DNA from: Timaviella obliquedivisa GSE-PSE-MK23-08B
Lineage (GTDB): Bacteria > Cyanobacteriota > Cyanobacteriia > Elainellales > Elainellaceae
Direction: 5' to 3'
DNA: 64,000 nt
Assembly (NCBI GenBank): GCA_019358855.1
Contig: JAHHII010000004.1
Span: forward strand, 248,001 to 312,000
Below, one piece after another: positions 1-7,832 of this stretch. The notes beneath the pieces are model-generated. The model did no database searches. It was not told the DNA's origin and saw only the letters and a list, made by a program, of their open reading frames with translations. Each line of letters starts with the position of its first letter. Within the stretch, counting starts at the first letter, position 1. The position numbers and the translations under genes were made by a program.

Positions 1-339
1 GAAGGGGATGAGTTAGTCTTCATGGATATGGAGACCTATGACGAAGGTCGTTTAACAGCCGCTCAGATTGGTTCTGGCGTTAAATACCTAAAGGAAGGCA
101 TGGAAGTCAGTGTCGTCAAGTGGGGCGCACAGGTGATGGAAGTAGAACTTCCTAACACGGTTGTGCTTGAAATTACCCAAACTGATCCGGGTGTTAAAGG
201 TGATACTGCGACAGGCGGCACCAAACCTGCGATCGTTGAAACAGGTGCCCAAGTCATGGTGCCCCTCTTCATCACGACTGGAGAACGGATCAAAATCGAC
301 ACCCGTACCGACTCTTATTTAGGTCGAGAAACCAGCTAG
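1..339 (+). CDS. efp: Elongation factor P, C-terminal part
   Basis: The reading frame is open from base 1, so the gene starts upstream of the window. EF-P binds the ribosome between the P and E sites and relieves stalling at proline runs. What is visible is the middle OB domain (from [15 protein letters not shown]) and the C-terminal OB domain with the family signature around [14 protein letters not shown] and the closing run [16 protein letters not shown]. The N-terminal KOW-like domain with the modified residue is missing only because the window begins here. accB follows at once, an arrangement common in cyanobacteria. Confidence 0.97.
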   Translation, partial: EGDELVFMDMETYDEGRLTAAQIGSGVKYLKEGMEVSVVKWGAQVMEVELPNTVVLEITQTDPGVKGDTATGGTKPAIVETGAQVMVPLFITTGERIKIDTRTDSYLGRETS

Positions 340-398
340 CAACCTTGGGTTTAACCCACTGCTTAGACACGTGTAGGATATCCAGGTTAGATAAAATT

Positions 399-881
399 GT
401 GGAACTAGACTTTAACGGACTCCGAGAATTACTGGCAGCCATTAATCAGACAGATGTCTCAGAGTTCATCTTGAAGAAGGGCGATTTTGAGCTAGTTGTG
501 CGTAAAGGAGGAGCACCATCCTACTCTGCACCCTCTAGCCTTCCCATTCCTGAGCCGTCGGCAGCCGTGTCTTTACCGCCTGTAGCTCTGCCGCCCCCTG
601 TTGCACCACAGCCTCTTGCCGTTTCACCCTTGGCTGACAAGCTAGCAGAAGTCACTTCTCCCATGGTCGGTACATTTTATAGTGCGCCAGGGCCAGACGA
701 GCCTGCCTTTGTGCGAGTGGGCGATCGCATTCGTCTTGGGCAAACCGTCTGCATCATCGAAGCCATGAAGCTTATGAACGAGTTGGAAGCGGAAGTAGCA
801 GGCGAGGTCGTTGAGATCTTGACACAGAATGGCGAACCTGTGGAGTACGGACAAGTCTTGATGCGGGTAAAGTCAGCTTGA
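399..881 (+). CDS. accB: Biotin carboxyl carrier protein of acetyl-CoA carboxylase
   Basis: AccB carries the biotin that is carboxylated by AccC and then passes CO2 to acetyl-CoA, the first step of fatty acid synthesis. The N-terminal part (VELDFNGLRELL) is followed by a Pro/Ala-rich linker of about 50 residues and a biotinyl domain with the site EAMKLMNELEAE, where the Lys is biotinylated. I chose the GTG at 399 because homologues begin with M-E-L-D-F. An upstream in-frame start at 345 would add 18 residues without family similarity. The gene lies about 60 bp after efp and is probably co-transcribed. Confidence 0.93.
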   Translation: MELDFNGLRELLAAINQTDVSEFILKKGDFELVVRKGGAPSYSAPSSLPIPEPSAAVSLPPVALPPPVAPQPLAVSPLADKLAEVTSPMVGTFYSAPGPDEPAFVRVGDRIRLGQTVCIIEAMKLMNELEAEVAGEVVEILTQNGEPVEYGQVLMRVKSA

Positions 882-961
882 ATCTCTTAAGCCTCACCAA
901 ATTTCCTCTCACTCGTTATCATAGAAACTCCAAAATAGAGTAAGGCTAATCTGGAGGAACT

Positions 962-1558
962 CTGTCAGTTTATACTCGCCCACTCGCTCGATTAATTGAG
1001 CAACTTCAACACTTGCCTGGTGTCGGACCTAAAACCGCCCAAAGGCTAGCTTTGCACATTCTACGGCGACCCGAAGCAGAAGTCGAAGCACTCGCCCAAG
1101 CCCTGATCGAGGCTAAGCAGCAAGTCGGTATGTGTTCTGTTTGCTTCCACCTCTCTGCTGAACCCGTCTGTGACATTTGTCGATCGCCCAGCCGCGATTC
1201 CTCGACTCTCTGCGTTGTGAGTGACTCCCGCGATGTCATTGCCCTAGAAAGAACCCGCGAGTATCCAGGCAAATACCATGTCCTCGGTGGTTTGATCTCA
1301 CCGATGGATGGCATTGGTCCCGACCAACTCAACATTACTCCCCTGGTGCGTCGTGTCAGCCAGCAAAGTATCAAGGAAGTGATCATGGCGATTAGTCCCA
1401 GCGTTGAAGGCGAAACCACTACGCTGTACGTGGGGCAACTAATTAAACCTTTCACAAAAGTTACCCGCATTGCCTTCGGTCTGCCCATGGGCGGAGACTT
1501 GGAATACGCCGACGAAGTAACCTTAGCCCGCGCCTTAGAGGGTCGCCGGGAAATCTAG
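962..1558 (+). CDS. recR: Recombination mediator protein RecR, with unusual start
   Basis: RecR acts with RecF/RecO to load RecA at gaps. The sequence shows the helix-hairpin-helix [19 protein letters not shown], a four-cysteine zinc finger ([21 protein letters not shown]) and a Toprim domain ([15 protein letters not shown]). The first usual start codon is TTG at 1015-1017 minus two, i.e. beginning at 1013, but the conserved N-terminus [14 protein letters not shown] lies in frame upstream, after a stop at 947-949. That stretch has no ATG, GTG or TTG. A CTG at 962 sits just after GGAGGA (953-958) and would give M-S-V-Y-T-R-P-L. I extended the gene to this codon; that start is inferred. Confidence 0.9.
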   Translation: MSVYTRPLARLIEQLQHLPGVGPKTAQRLALHILRRPEAEVEALAQALIEAKQQVGMCSVCFHLSAEPVCDICRSPSRDSSTLCVVSDSRDVIALERTREYPGKYHVLGGLISPMDGIGPDQLNITPLVRRVSQQSIKEVIMAISPSVEGETTTLYVGQLIKPFTKVTRIAFGLPMGGDLEYADEVTLARALEGRREI

Positions 1559-2332
1559 CTAGTACCGTACTAACTGTCCTCTTCTAAAAAACTGCCGATT
1601 TACACCACCCACCACCAAAATTGTCGCGACCAAAGTCCCGATCGCCATCATAAATAAAATCAAAATCTGATACCCTGCCGCCACTAAAGGACTCGCTCCT
1701 CCTAGCAACTGCCCTGTAAAAACCCCTGGTAACGTCACTACTCCCACCACCAGCATCGTATTGATCGTCGGGATCAATCCTGCCTTGATCGCATCCCGGC
1801 GGTACTGCGTTGTTGCTTGTTGAGGTGTTGCCCCTAAACTCAAGTGCGTCTCAATTTCTACCTGGCTGCTATTGAGAATACTGACCAATCGATCGCCCGC
1901 GATCGCTGCTGCATTCATGGTATTTCCCAACAAAATGCCCATCAACGGAATCAAATTCTGTGGCTCGTACCAAGGATTGGGGCGCAAAACCAGCCAGTTA
2001 ACGTATCCCACAGTCAAAGCCGTACTTAGCAAAAGCGCTCCGCCAACAATGGGCATTAGATAAGGAATTTTTTTACTAATCTGATTTCGGGCAACCACTG
2101 TGGCAATAGATAGCATCACTCCGATCGCCACCAATACAAAAAAAGGATTGCGGAAGGCAAACACTGCCTCAAGCAAATAACCTACTACCAAAAGCTGAAG
2201 AATACTGCGACCTGTGGCGATCGCTAAACTTCCTTCCAGTCCTAGCTTCTGCCATGTAGAGAGCGCGATCGCCAACACCATCAATCCTAGTGCCCCGGCT
2301 AACTGAACCCCATCAATTTCAATTCCTGCCAT
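1559..2332 (-). CDS. FetB/YbbM-type (UPF0014) ABC transporter permease
   Basis: This is a 257-residue polytopic membrane protein with about seven hydrophobic segments. Signature stretches are GRSILQLLVVGYLLEAVF near the N-terminus, the centre LIPLMGILLGNTMNAAAIA, and LSLGATPQQATTQYRRDAIKAGLIP, which probably contacts the ATPase. The E. coli member FetB exports iron with the ATPase FetA. No FetA-like ATPase is nearby, so the partner must be encoded elsewhere. The gene is tail-to-tail with recR, with adjoining stop codons and no spacer. Confidence 0.88.
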   Translation of the reverse strand: MAGIEIDGVQLAGALGLMVLAIALSTWQKLGLEGSLAIATGRSILQLLVVGYLLEAVFAFRNPFFVLVAIGVMLSIATVVARNQISKKIPYLMPIVGGALLLSTALTVGYVNWLVLRPNPWYEPQNLIPLMGILLGNTMNAAAIAGDRLVSILNSSQVEIETHLSLGATPQQATTQYRRDAIKAGLIPTINTMLVVGVVTLPGVFTGQLLGGASPLVAAGYQILILFMMAIGTLVATILVVGGVNRQFFRRGQLVRY

Positions 2333-2457
2333 AGCTTCTCCTTTAACTCCTTATTAAAAAACTCAATACGAATCATCCCTACTTAACCATTAATCGCAAT
2401 CAATTCGAGAGACAATGGAAAGCAAGAATTTAACTTGCTAGAAAAGCAGCGATTATT

Positions 2458-3327
2458 ATGAAAAAGCTCATCAGTGGATTACGAGACTTTAAAAATAGCT
2501 ACGTTTCCACCCATCTTGAGCTACTCGACCAGCTTTCCCAAGGGCAAAACCCCACCGTTCTTTTCATCACCTGTTCCGACTCCCGCATCGCCCCCTCGTT
2601 GATGACCAACACCGACCTAGGAGATTTGTTCGTCATTCGCAATGCAGGCAACATTATTCCACCTTTTGGAGCAGCAAACGGCGGCGAAGGAGCTACGATC
2701 GAGTATGCCATTCACGTCTTAGGCATTGAACAAATTGTTGTTTGTGGTCACTCTCACTGCGGTGCCATGAGTGGGCTTTTGCAAATTGGCAAACTAGAAG
2801 AGCAAATGCCCCTCGTTTATGATTGGCTACGCCACGCCGATGCTACCCGACGCTTAGTCGCAGATAATTATGCAGGTCATGAGGGCGAGGAGCTACTAGA
2901 AATTACCATTGCCGAAAATGTGCTAACGCAAATTGAGAACTTAAAGACCTACCCCGTTGTTCGCTCCAAAATGTATCAAGGCAAGCTCCATATTTACGGC
3001 TGGGTTTACTACATTGAAACAGGCGAAGTGCTGGCGTACGACCCTGAAACCCATACTTACGTAACTCCTCAAAGCCAGATAAATTATGAGGCAGGCTCCG
3101 ACCATCCTAAAACTAATGCTCCTCCGGTTTTTTGTGAGTTGCCAGTTGATCCAGATGAACTTAAAACTGAACTAGTCCTCCATAAACCCGACGACAGTAA
3201 TGGCAGTAGTATTGGGGATGAGAACGGAAATGGTGTATATCAATCGCCCGTTGAACCCGCTTGGATCCCCCCCCAACCAGCCAACGTTTATCGGGGTAGA
3301 CCCAGAATTAAGCGTCGAGGGCGGTAG
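2458..3327 (+). CDS. Beta-class carbonic anhydrase, CcaA/IcfA type
   Basis: This enzyme interconverts bicarbonate and CO2; the CcaA branch works in the cyanobacterial carboxysome. The zinc site is complete: Cys39 in ITCSDSR (with the Asp41-Arg43 dyad) and His98/Cys101 in CGHSHCGAM, at the same positions as in CcaA of Synechocystis. At 289 residues it is longer than bacterial housekeeping enzymes. The extra C-terminal tail from about residue 200 is rich in Pro, Asp and Asn and ends in basic residues (RGRPRIKRRGR), as expected for the CcaA extension. The ATG at 2458 begins the family-typical MKKLISGL. Confidence 0.92.
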   Translation: MKKLISGLRDFKNSYVSTHLELLDQLSQGQNPTVLFITCSDSRIAPSLMTNTDLGDLFVIRNAGNIIPPFGAANGGEGATIEYAIHVLGIEQIVVCGHSHCGAMSGLLQIGKLEEQMPLVYDWLRHADATRRLVADNYAGHEGEELLEITIAENVLTQIENLKTYPVVRSKMYQGKLHIYGWVYYIETGEVLAYDPETHTYVTPQSQINYEAGSDHPKTNAPPVFCELPVDPDELKTELVLHKPDDSNGSSIGDENGNGVYQSPVEPAWIPPQPANVYRGRPRIKRRGR

Positions 3328-3809
3328 CGCGATCGCTTTGTTTTGATCTACCCATTTGATCTAAGTGTTGGGGCGATCGCCGCATCAGTTTCACATTAAC
3401 TCGATCGCTTGGCATCAAGAAGCTTGTCAAGATCGAGTTGTTGGCGGTCGTAACATCTCCACTACAAAGGTGATGTAAAAGCGTTGAGCTAACACCGTCT
3501 GAGCATCCAAGAATGTCAATTGTTGGTAGAATTCTTTTCAGCCACAGCCATACTTCCCATCACATCTCCTGAGAAATCTACGTAAGTTCCTCTCTAACTT
3601 CCCAAAACTGGAAGATATACAGAAAATTTTCCAGCAACTCCCTAGCTATGGGTTATGAGTTGTACAAAACCCATCTTGATAACCAACTGAGGAGGGTTAG
3701 GTAGACTATGTCTATCTAATAATATTGTTATGCAGTTTAGTCTGTGAGGTAGGGGTGTTACCGAAATGTTGTCTGTTGATAGGGCTATTTAACGAAGATG
3801 ATTTTAACT
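3328..3809 (+). other. Intergenic region without recognised gene
   Basis: This 480-bp stretch lies between the carbonic anhydrase gene and the small DUF433 gene. It contains several HIP1-type octamers near 3330-3410 and is otherwise AT-rich. I see no conserved ORF, tRNA or clear terminator. It probably marks the boundary between core genes and the small accessory patch that follows. Confidence 0.6.
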
Positions 3810-4040
3810 ATGATCTACCAAAACTTCATCACAATTGAATCTGATAAACGGGGTGGGAAGCCCTGTGTACGTGGTTTAAGAATTACAGTTTATGAAGTGC
3901 TTGAGTACTTGGCTTCCGAGATGACTGAAGCAGAAATTCTTGACGATTTTCCCGATCTGACGCGAGAAGACTTAAAAGCCTGTATTGCTTACGCTGCTGA
4001 CTGTGAGCGTCGGTTAATGATTTCTCCATTATCTGCATGA
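3810..4040 (+). CDS. DUF433 domain protein, VapB-like antitoxin
   Basis: DUF433 proteins are short helical DNA-binding proteins that usually pair with a DUF5615 PIN-like toxin. Family motifs are ITIESDKRGGKPCVRGLRIT and VYEVLEYLASEMTEAEIL followed by DDFPDLTREDLKACIAYAAD. I chose the ATG at 3810 (M-I-Y-Q-N-F-I-T-I-E) because homologues start there; another ATG lies four codons upstream at 3798. The gene overlaps the next one by 4 bp (ATGA), which indicates translational coupling as in toxin-antitoxin operons. Confidence 0.88.
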   Translation: MIYQNFITIESDKRGGKPCVRGLRITVYEVLEYLASEMTEAEILDDFPDLTREDLKACIAYAADCERRLMISPLSA

Positions 4041-4322
4041 GATTACTTTTTGATAAAAACTTGTCGTCAAAATTGCTGAACCGTCTGGGCAATCTTCTCC
4101 CAAATTCGCTTCACGTTCCAGATTTGGGTATGAAGGCAACAATTGATCCAATCGCTTGGAATTATGCAAAAGACAATGATTTGATGATTGTCTCAAAAGA
4201 TGCGGATATGCACGATTTGAGCTTAGTATTTGGCAATACCACCGAAAGTTATTTGGCTTCCCTTGGGAAACTGTTCAACATTGCAAGTATTATGTGAACC
4301 CTCGACTCGAGATGAAAACTAG
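4037..4322 (+). pseudogene. DUF5615 PIN-like toxin, frameshifted
   Basis: The first about 67 residues match the family: MRLLFDKNLSSKLL with the first acidic residue, then HVPDLGMKATIDPIAWNYA and LMIVSKDADMHDLS. In the original frame the protein then ends as TTESYLASLGKLFNIASIM (stop at 4297), which is not family-like. The +1 frame from 4239 reads PPKVIWLPLGNCSTLQVL, which is the expected conserved continuation, and ends at 4322. So one base was lost or gained near 4232-4239. The C-terminus also looks shortened after NCST. The toxin is probably inactive, or there is a sequencing error; the antitoxin upstream is intact. Confidence 0.8.
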
Positions 4323-4346
4323 CCCCACCACTCAACTTTGCAAACG

Positions 4347-4649
4347 ATGAAGATACCTAATCAATGTGAAAACATGGCGGATATTCGAGCCGAAATTGAT
4401 CGGTTAGATCGTCAAGTTGTTGCTCTACTTGGTCAGCGTTTCGCATACGTCAAAGCTGCCTCCCAATTCAAGACGAGTGAAACTACCGTTAAAGCACCTG
4501 AACGCTTTCATGCAATGTTGAAGCAGCGTCGAGTCTGGGCAGAAGAGGAAGGATTAAATGCAGATGCAATTGAAAAAATGTATCGGGATTTAGTTAATCA
4601 CTTTATTGATGAGGAAATGAAGTACTGGAAGCAATCCAAAATTGAGTAG
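4347..4649 (+). CDS. Chorismate mutase type II / isochorismate pyruvate-lyase-like (PchB-like)
   Basis: This is a small all-helical AroQ-fold protein. PchB splits isochorismate to salicylate and pyruvate and has weak chorismate mutase activity. Family features are the start MKIPNQCENMADIRAEIDRLD, the middle YVKAASQFKTSE with the lysines of the active-site loop, APERFHAMLKQRRVWAEE, and the end FIDEEMKYWKQSK. I chose the ATG at 4347; a TTG lies three codons upstream. It follows the broken toxin by 25 bp. No isochorismate synthase or siderophore gene is present in the window, so the substrate cannot be decided. Confidence 0.85.
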   Translation: MKIPNQCENMADIRAEIDRLDRQVVALLGQRFAYVKAASQFKTSETTVKAPERFHAMLKQRRVWAEEEGLNADAIEKMYRDLVNHFIDEEMKYWKQSKIE

Positions 4650-4906
4650 AAGCGCCGTATAAAAATCTGCTTGCACACCGACTATATCGAGATAGCTGGT
4701 TGAGTCCGAAAAGTTACTAGCGGCGGGGAAAGGGAATCGTTTTGTACTATATGCTGGAATTTAGTAACGCCATAGCCTAAGGGTGTTGGAACCGACAACC
4801 GCATTTTAGTTCTTTCTACTCAGTGAGCAGAACCGCAAGCGGTACGGCTCAACTAAGCTTTATACTGCTTAGTCCTCTGAGGGGGTGAGTGTCACTTACT
4901 GATTCA

Positions 4907-5854
4907 CTAAGCCATTGACAGTTCACCGATGACTTCCAGGCGATTGAATTTTCCTAAGGTCATATAGGTTTCTGTCAGAACTTCAGCGATCGCCGGCGTA
5001 ATCCATCCCATTTGTTTCAGCAGATGAATTGCCACCGCATACTTTGCCCGCTTGGCTCCATCTGCCACCTTAATTGCCAGCCCCAAGCCTTCACCCACAC
5101 GCCCAATGCACTGAATCCCCTCTGCACCAGACTTGCTGACCAGTTCACCCTCAGCCAGCCGCATTAGCTCTGTATCGAACTGTCCTTCACCGGCAACCAT
5201 ACTCGGATGATGAGTCATGGCTCGCACAATTCGCTCCATATCTAAGCTATTGCCCGAAGAAAGTTGAGCATATAAGGTCGCCATTTGACCTAACTGCATA
5301 TAGTAAGTAGGTGCGCCACAATCATCATGTGCTGAGATAAACTCGTCGGGCGGCATTCGCAAAAGCTCTGCAACCTTGCCTAAAATTAGTTGCTGCACCG
5401 GATGGTTCCGCTGAAGGTAACTGCTAAGGGGAAAGTTACGTTGCTGACAAACTGCTAGCATTCCAGCGTGTTTACCGGAGCAATTGTACTGAAGTGGACT
5501 TGCCTTACCTGCGGGCGTAGGGCACTGCAACGCCGATGGATCAATATCACATCGCCACAGAATATTGAATGCTTGTCTAGCTTGCTCAACATTGCCTTGG
5601 TGAGAGCTACAAATGATTGCCAAATCCCGATCGGTTAGCCCAAACCGTTCTAATGTTCCACTGCTTGTCACTGCCAAAGCTTGAAACGGCTTAAGGGCTG
5701 AGCGGACGAAGCAAGCAGTTTCGGCACTGCCCGCTGTGGTGAGAGTGCGCCCTCGATCGTCTGATACTACGGCTTGAACGAGATGGGTCGATTCGACGAT
5801 GCCTTCTCGGAGCAAGTGAACTTTTAATTCTGCGGTGCGTTTTCCCCTAGTCAT
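4907..5854 (-). CDS. L-asparaginase, Rhizobium etli AnsA-type family
   Basis: This family (asparaginase II, unrelated to E. coli AnsA/AnsB) hydrolyses asparagine to aspartate and ammonia. Characteristic stretches are the N-terminal VHLLREGIVESTHLVQAV, FVRSALKPFQALAV with the Ser-x-x-Lys pair, CSSHQGN, LQYNCSGKHAGMLAVC and SAHDDCGAPTYYM. The ATG at 5854 (M-T-R-G-K-R) fits homologues. A longer frame reaching 5929 would run into the neighbouring gene. It is last in a minus-strand run after yqeK, rsfS and CGLD27, with a 59-bp spacer. Confidence 0.9.
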   Translation of the reverse strand: MTRGKRTAELKVHLLREGIVESTHLVQAVVSDDRGRTLTTAGSAETACFVRSALKPFQALAVTSSGTLERFGLTDRDLAIICSSHQGNVEQARQAFNILWRCDIDPSALQCPTPAGKASPLQYNCSGKHAGMLAVCQQRNFPLSSYLQRNHPVQQLILGKVAELLRMPPDEFISAHDDCGAPTYYMQLGQMATLYAQLSSGNSLDMERIVRAMTHHPSMVAGEGQFDTELMRLAEGELVSKSGAEGIQCIGRVGEGLGLAIKVADGAKRAKYAVAIHLLKQMGWITPAIAEVLTETYMTLGKFNRLEVIGELSMA

Positions 5855-5913
5855 TCCTGAAACTTTTGCATAGTGCCGTATTGAGTACAAAAAATTGCGG
5901 GTTCGGAAGATTA

Positions 5914-6411
5914 CTACAAAACAATCCACAATACGCCGCCACTCAAGAGCAGTAGCACTAAAGCGCCAAACGTTTGAGATAAGCGCTTTAAAAGCGATTG
6001 AATTTCATAGCTGACGATGAGGCGATCGCGCTGCAAGACCTCTTCTGGTTTCGTCCAAACCTGTCCATCATACCAGCCTGACTCTTCATAAAAAATCTCA
6101 GCTTGCGAGAGGCGATCGCGCACATACATCCAACCCAAGTACAGCCGCACCAGCGCCAACGTTGGCACAATCAGCGCTCCTGCTGCTGCACTCAAAGCAA
6201 ATTGCACCGGATACTTTGCCATTGGGAAACTCACGACAGCAACGGGCGCAGAGAGAATTAATCCGACTCCCCAAAGAATGACAATAGGCTTCCAATAGCC
6301 TGCCCCCCTCAGCAACGCCCAACGAAAAAACCAGGAATCTTGAAGTTCCTGATATTCATTGAGAGGCTGTTGCTCAGTTGGAACAGGACAAACAGGCGCA
6401 GAAGATTTCAT
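5914..6411 (-). CDS. CGLD27/Ycf36 (DUF1230) family membrane protein
   Basis: This is a 165-residue integral membrane protein of a family conserved in cyanobacteria, algae and plants. Visible are the N-terminal signature CPVPTEQQPLNEYQELQDSW, two central hydrophobic segments (IVILWGVGLILSAPVAVV and FALSAAAGALIVPTLALV), the motif YLGWMYVRDRLSQAEIFYEESGWYDGQ in parts, and a last hydrophobic segment at the C-terminus. The algal member is linked to iron-deficiency responses, but the biochemical role is unknown. It lies between rsfS and the asparaginase gene on the same strand. Confidence 0.9.
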   Translation of the reverse strand: MKSSAPVCPVPTEQQPLNEYQELQDSWFFRWALLRGAGYWKPIVILWGVGLILSAPVAVVSFPMAKYPVQFALSAAAGALIVPTLALVRLYLGWMYVRDRLSQAEIFYEESGWYDGQVWTKPEEVLQRDRLIVSYEIQSLLKRLSQTFGALVLLLLSGGVLWIVL

Positions 6412-6499
6412 AGTAGAAGCGATATTCAGGAACCCAAAAGCTTGGCATTACTCGGCATCAGTTGAGCTCAAATGAGGCAAGCCCTCTTCTGTACTTTAC

Positions 6500-6931
6500 C
6501 TAATCCATGGCTAGTCGAGGAACCGAGAAGCGCGTTTTTTCGGCATGTCCCCAAAATGCTTCCAGGTCATAGAACTCGCGCTCTTGGGGCATAAAGACAT
6601 GGGCAATCACATCCCCATAATCCAATACAATCCAAGACCCATCGCTTTTACCTTCACTTCTGACAGGGAGCCGATGCAAGTCTGTCTCTACTTTATCTTC
6701 AATGGAACCCGCGATCGCCCTCACTTGCACACTTGACAGACCCGACATCACGACAAAATAATCTGCTAAGTAAGACACCTCAGATACTTTCAAGATCACA
6801 ATGTCTACCCCTTTACGGTCATCTGCGCCTTCAGCAATTGTTAGGGCTAGTTGTCGGCTAGATGGGTCAGTGATGACCTGGCTATTGTGAAACTCGGATC
6901 TGGGGGTTGGGGACGAAAAAGAGTTAGACAT
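6500..6931 (-). CDS. rsfS: Ribosome silencing factor RsfS (Iojap)
   Basis: RsfS binds ribosomal protein uL14 on the large subunit and blocks subunit joining when nutrients run short. The Iojap domain covers about residues 25-130, with DIVILKVSEVSYLADYFVV, the SVQVRAIAGSIEDK helix, SWIVLDYGDVIAHVF and FYDLEAFWGHA. The first about 25 residues (S/P-rich) are variable. I chose the ATG at 6931 over a TTG one codon earlier. yqeK lies 47 bp upstream on the same strand, the usual yqeK-rsfS pairing. Confidence 0.95.
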   Translation of the reverse strand: MSNSFSSPTPRSEFHNSQVITDPSSRQLALTIAEGADDRKGVDIVILKVSEVSYLADYFVVMSGLSSVQVRAIAGSIEDKVETDLHRLPVRSEGKSDGSWIVLDYGDVIAHVFMPQEREFYDLEAFWGHAEKTRFSVPRLAMD

Positions 6932-6978
6932 CAAGGGGCAGTTTCTCCATTTTTAAAGGGGTTGTTAGGGACATTGAG

Positions 6979-7614
6979 TTAATTAGACTGACTCAGATAA
7001 CGTAACGCTTCGTGGGCAGAGCGAGCCGGGCTAGTCTGTTGCAAAAACCAATTTCGGGTGAGTAACACACGCGGATGAATCAGCCGACGAGATACAGTTA
7101 AGTGCTTAATAGAATCGTCGCACGACATCCACACCGCCCGCTGTAAGTTTTGTCTACTGGTATGCCGCAAAATGTTAAGGTCTGGCGTATTACCTCGCCC
7201 CGGCTCAAGGCTATCTGCCAAAAAAACAACGCAACTCAAAGCACTCATGCCAGGTCTGCCTAGAGTATGATTAGCGATCGCTTCCAAGATTTCTGGGTCT
7301 TGAATTCCAAACTGATCCCGAGCGACGATCGCTCCTACCTCTGCATGAAGCAAATGGGGTGTCACTTCATCAACCGGGTCAAGGGGTAAACCTTCCCGAC
7401 GAGCTATTTCTAGCAGTAGCTGCGGCTTGAAGTATTTTGCCAAGTCATGCATTAGCCCAGCTTGAGCGGCTTTGTCGGTGTTGAGAGAATGATCCTTAGC
7501 CAAAGCGATCGCCATCTGCTCAACTCTCAGAACGTGCTGCAAACGGGATTCAGGCACGTTATTTGATAACCAGTGCAAGATGTCATGACGCAATGTTTCT
7601 GGATTTTCTCCCAT
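6979..7614 (-). CDS. yqeK: YqeK-type HD-domain diadenosine tetraphosphatase
   Basis: YqeK hydrolyses Ap4A symmetrically to ADP. The HD-domain metal ligands are visible as RLQHVLRVEQM (His), LMHDLAKYF (His-Asp), LLHAEVGAIVARD (His) and AIANHTLGRPGMS, followed by VVFLADSLEPGR (Asp). The protein has 211 residues, close to the family length, with a short variable tail. It is the first gene of the minus-strand run to rsfS, CGLD27 and asparaginase. Downstream on the other side the terminator at 7765-7796 separates it from the patU/hetZ block. Confidence 0.93.
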   Translation of the reverse strand: MGENPETLRHDILHWLSNNVPESRLQHVLRVEQMAIALAKDHSLNTDKAAQAGLMHDLAKYFKPQLLLEIARREGLPLDPVDEVTPHLLHAEVGAIVARDQFGIQDPEILEAIANHTLGRPGMSALSCVVFLADSLEPGRGNTPDLNILRHTSRQNLQRAVWMSCDDSIKHLTVSRRLIHPRVLLTRNWFLQQTSPARSAHEALRYLSQSN

Positions 7615-7764
7615 GTAAAGATTGATAAGTGTACAGGAATTAGGATTAAAAATGTGCCTTCATTCTAGATCAATTCCTTAGAGTTGAGTAAGTTAGGAAA
7701 GTGAAAATCTTTACCTTGTCAAGCGGTACCCGTTGAGAAATATTGAGAAATAGCGAGAAACAAT

Positions 7765-7796
7765 AAAAAGCGATCGCTCACAGGCGATCGCTTTTT
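7765..7796 (-). terminator. HIP1-containing hairpin terminator
   Basis: A perfect 13-bp stem (AAAAAGCGATCGC and its complement GCGATCGCTTTTT) encloses a 6-base loop. A/T runs at both ends mean it could work in both directions. It stands 36 bp after the stop of the patU-like gene on the minus strand. The stem is built from two HIP1 octamers. Confidence 0.8.
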
Positions 7797-7832
7797 CAAC
7801 AAGAACTTTAAGAGCCGCCTAATCACAAATAA

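Noticed and set aside
3340-3560. Long open stretch on the minus strand in the gap after carbonic anhydrase
   Set aside because: No start codon near its beginning and composition unlike genes.
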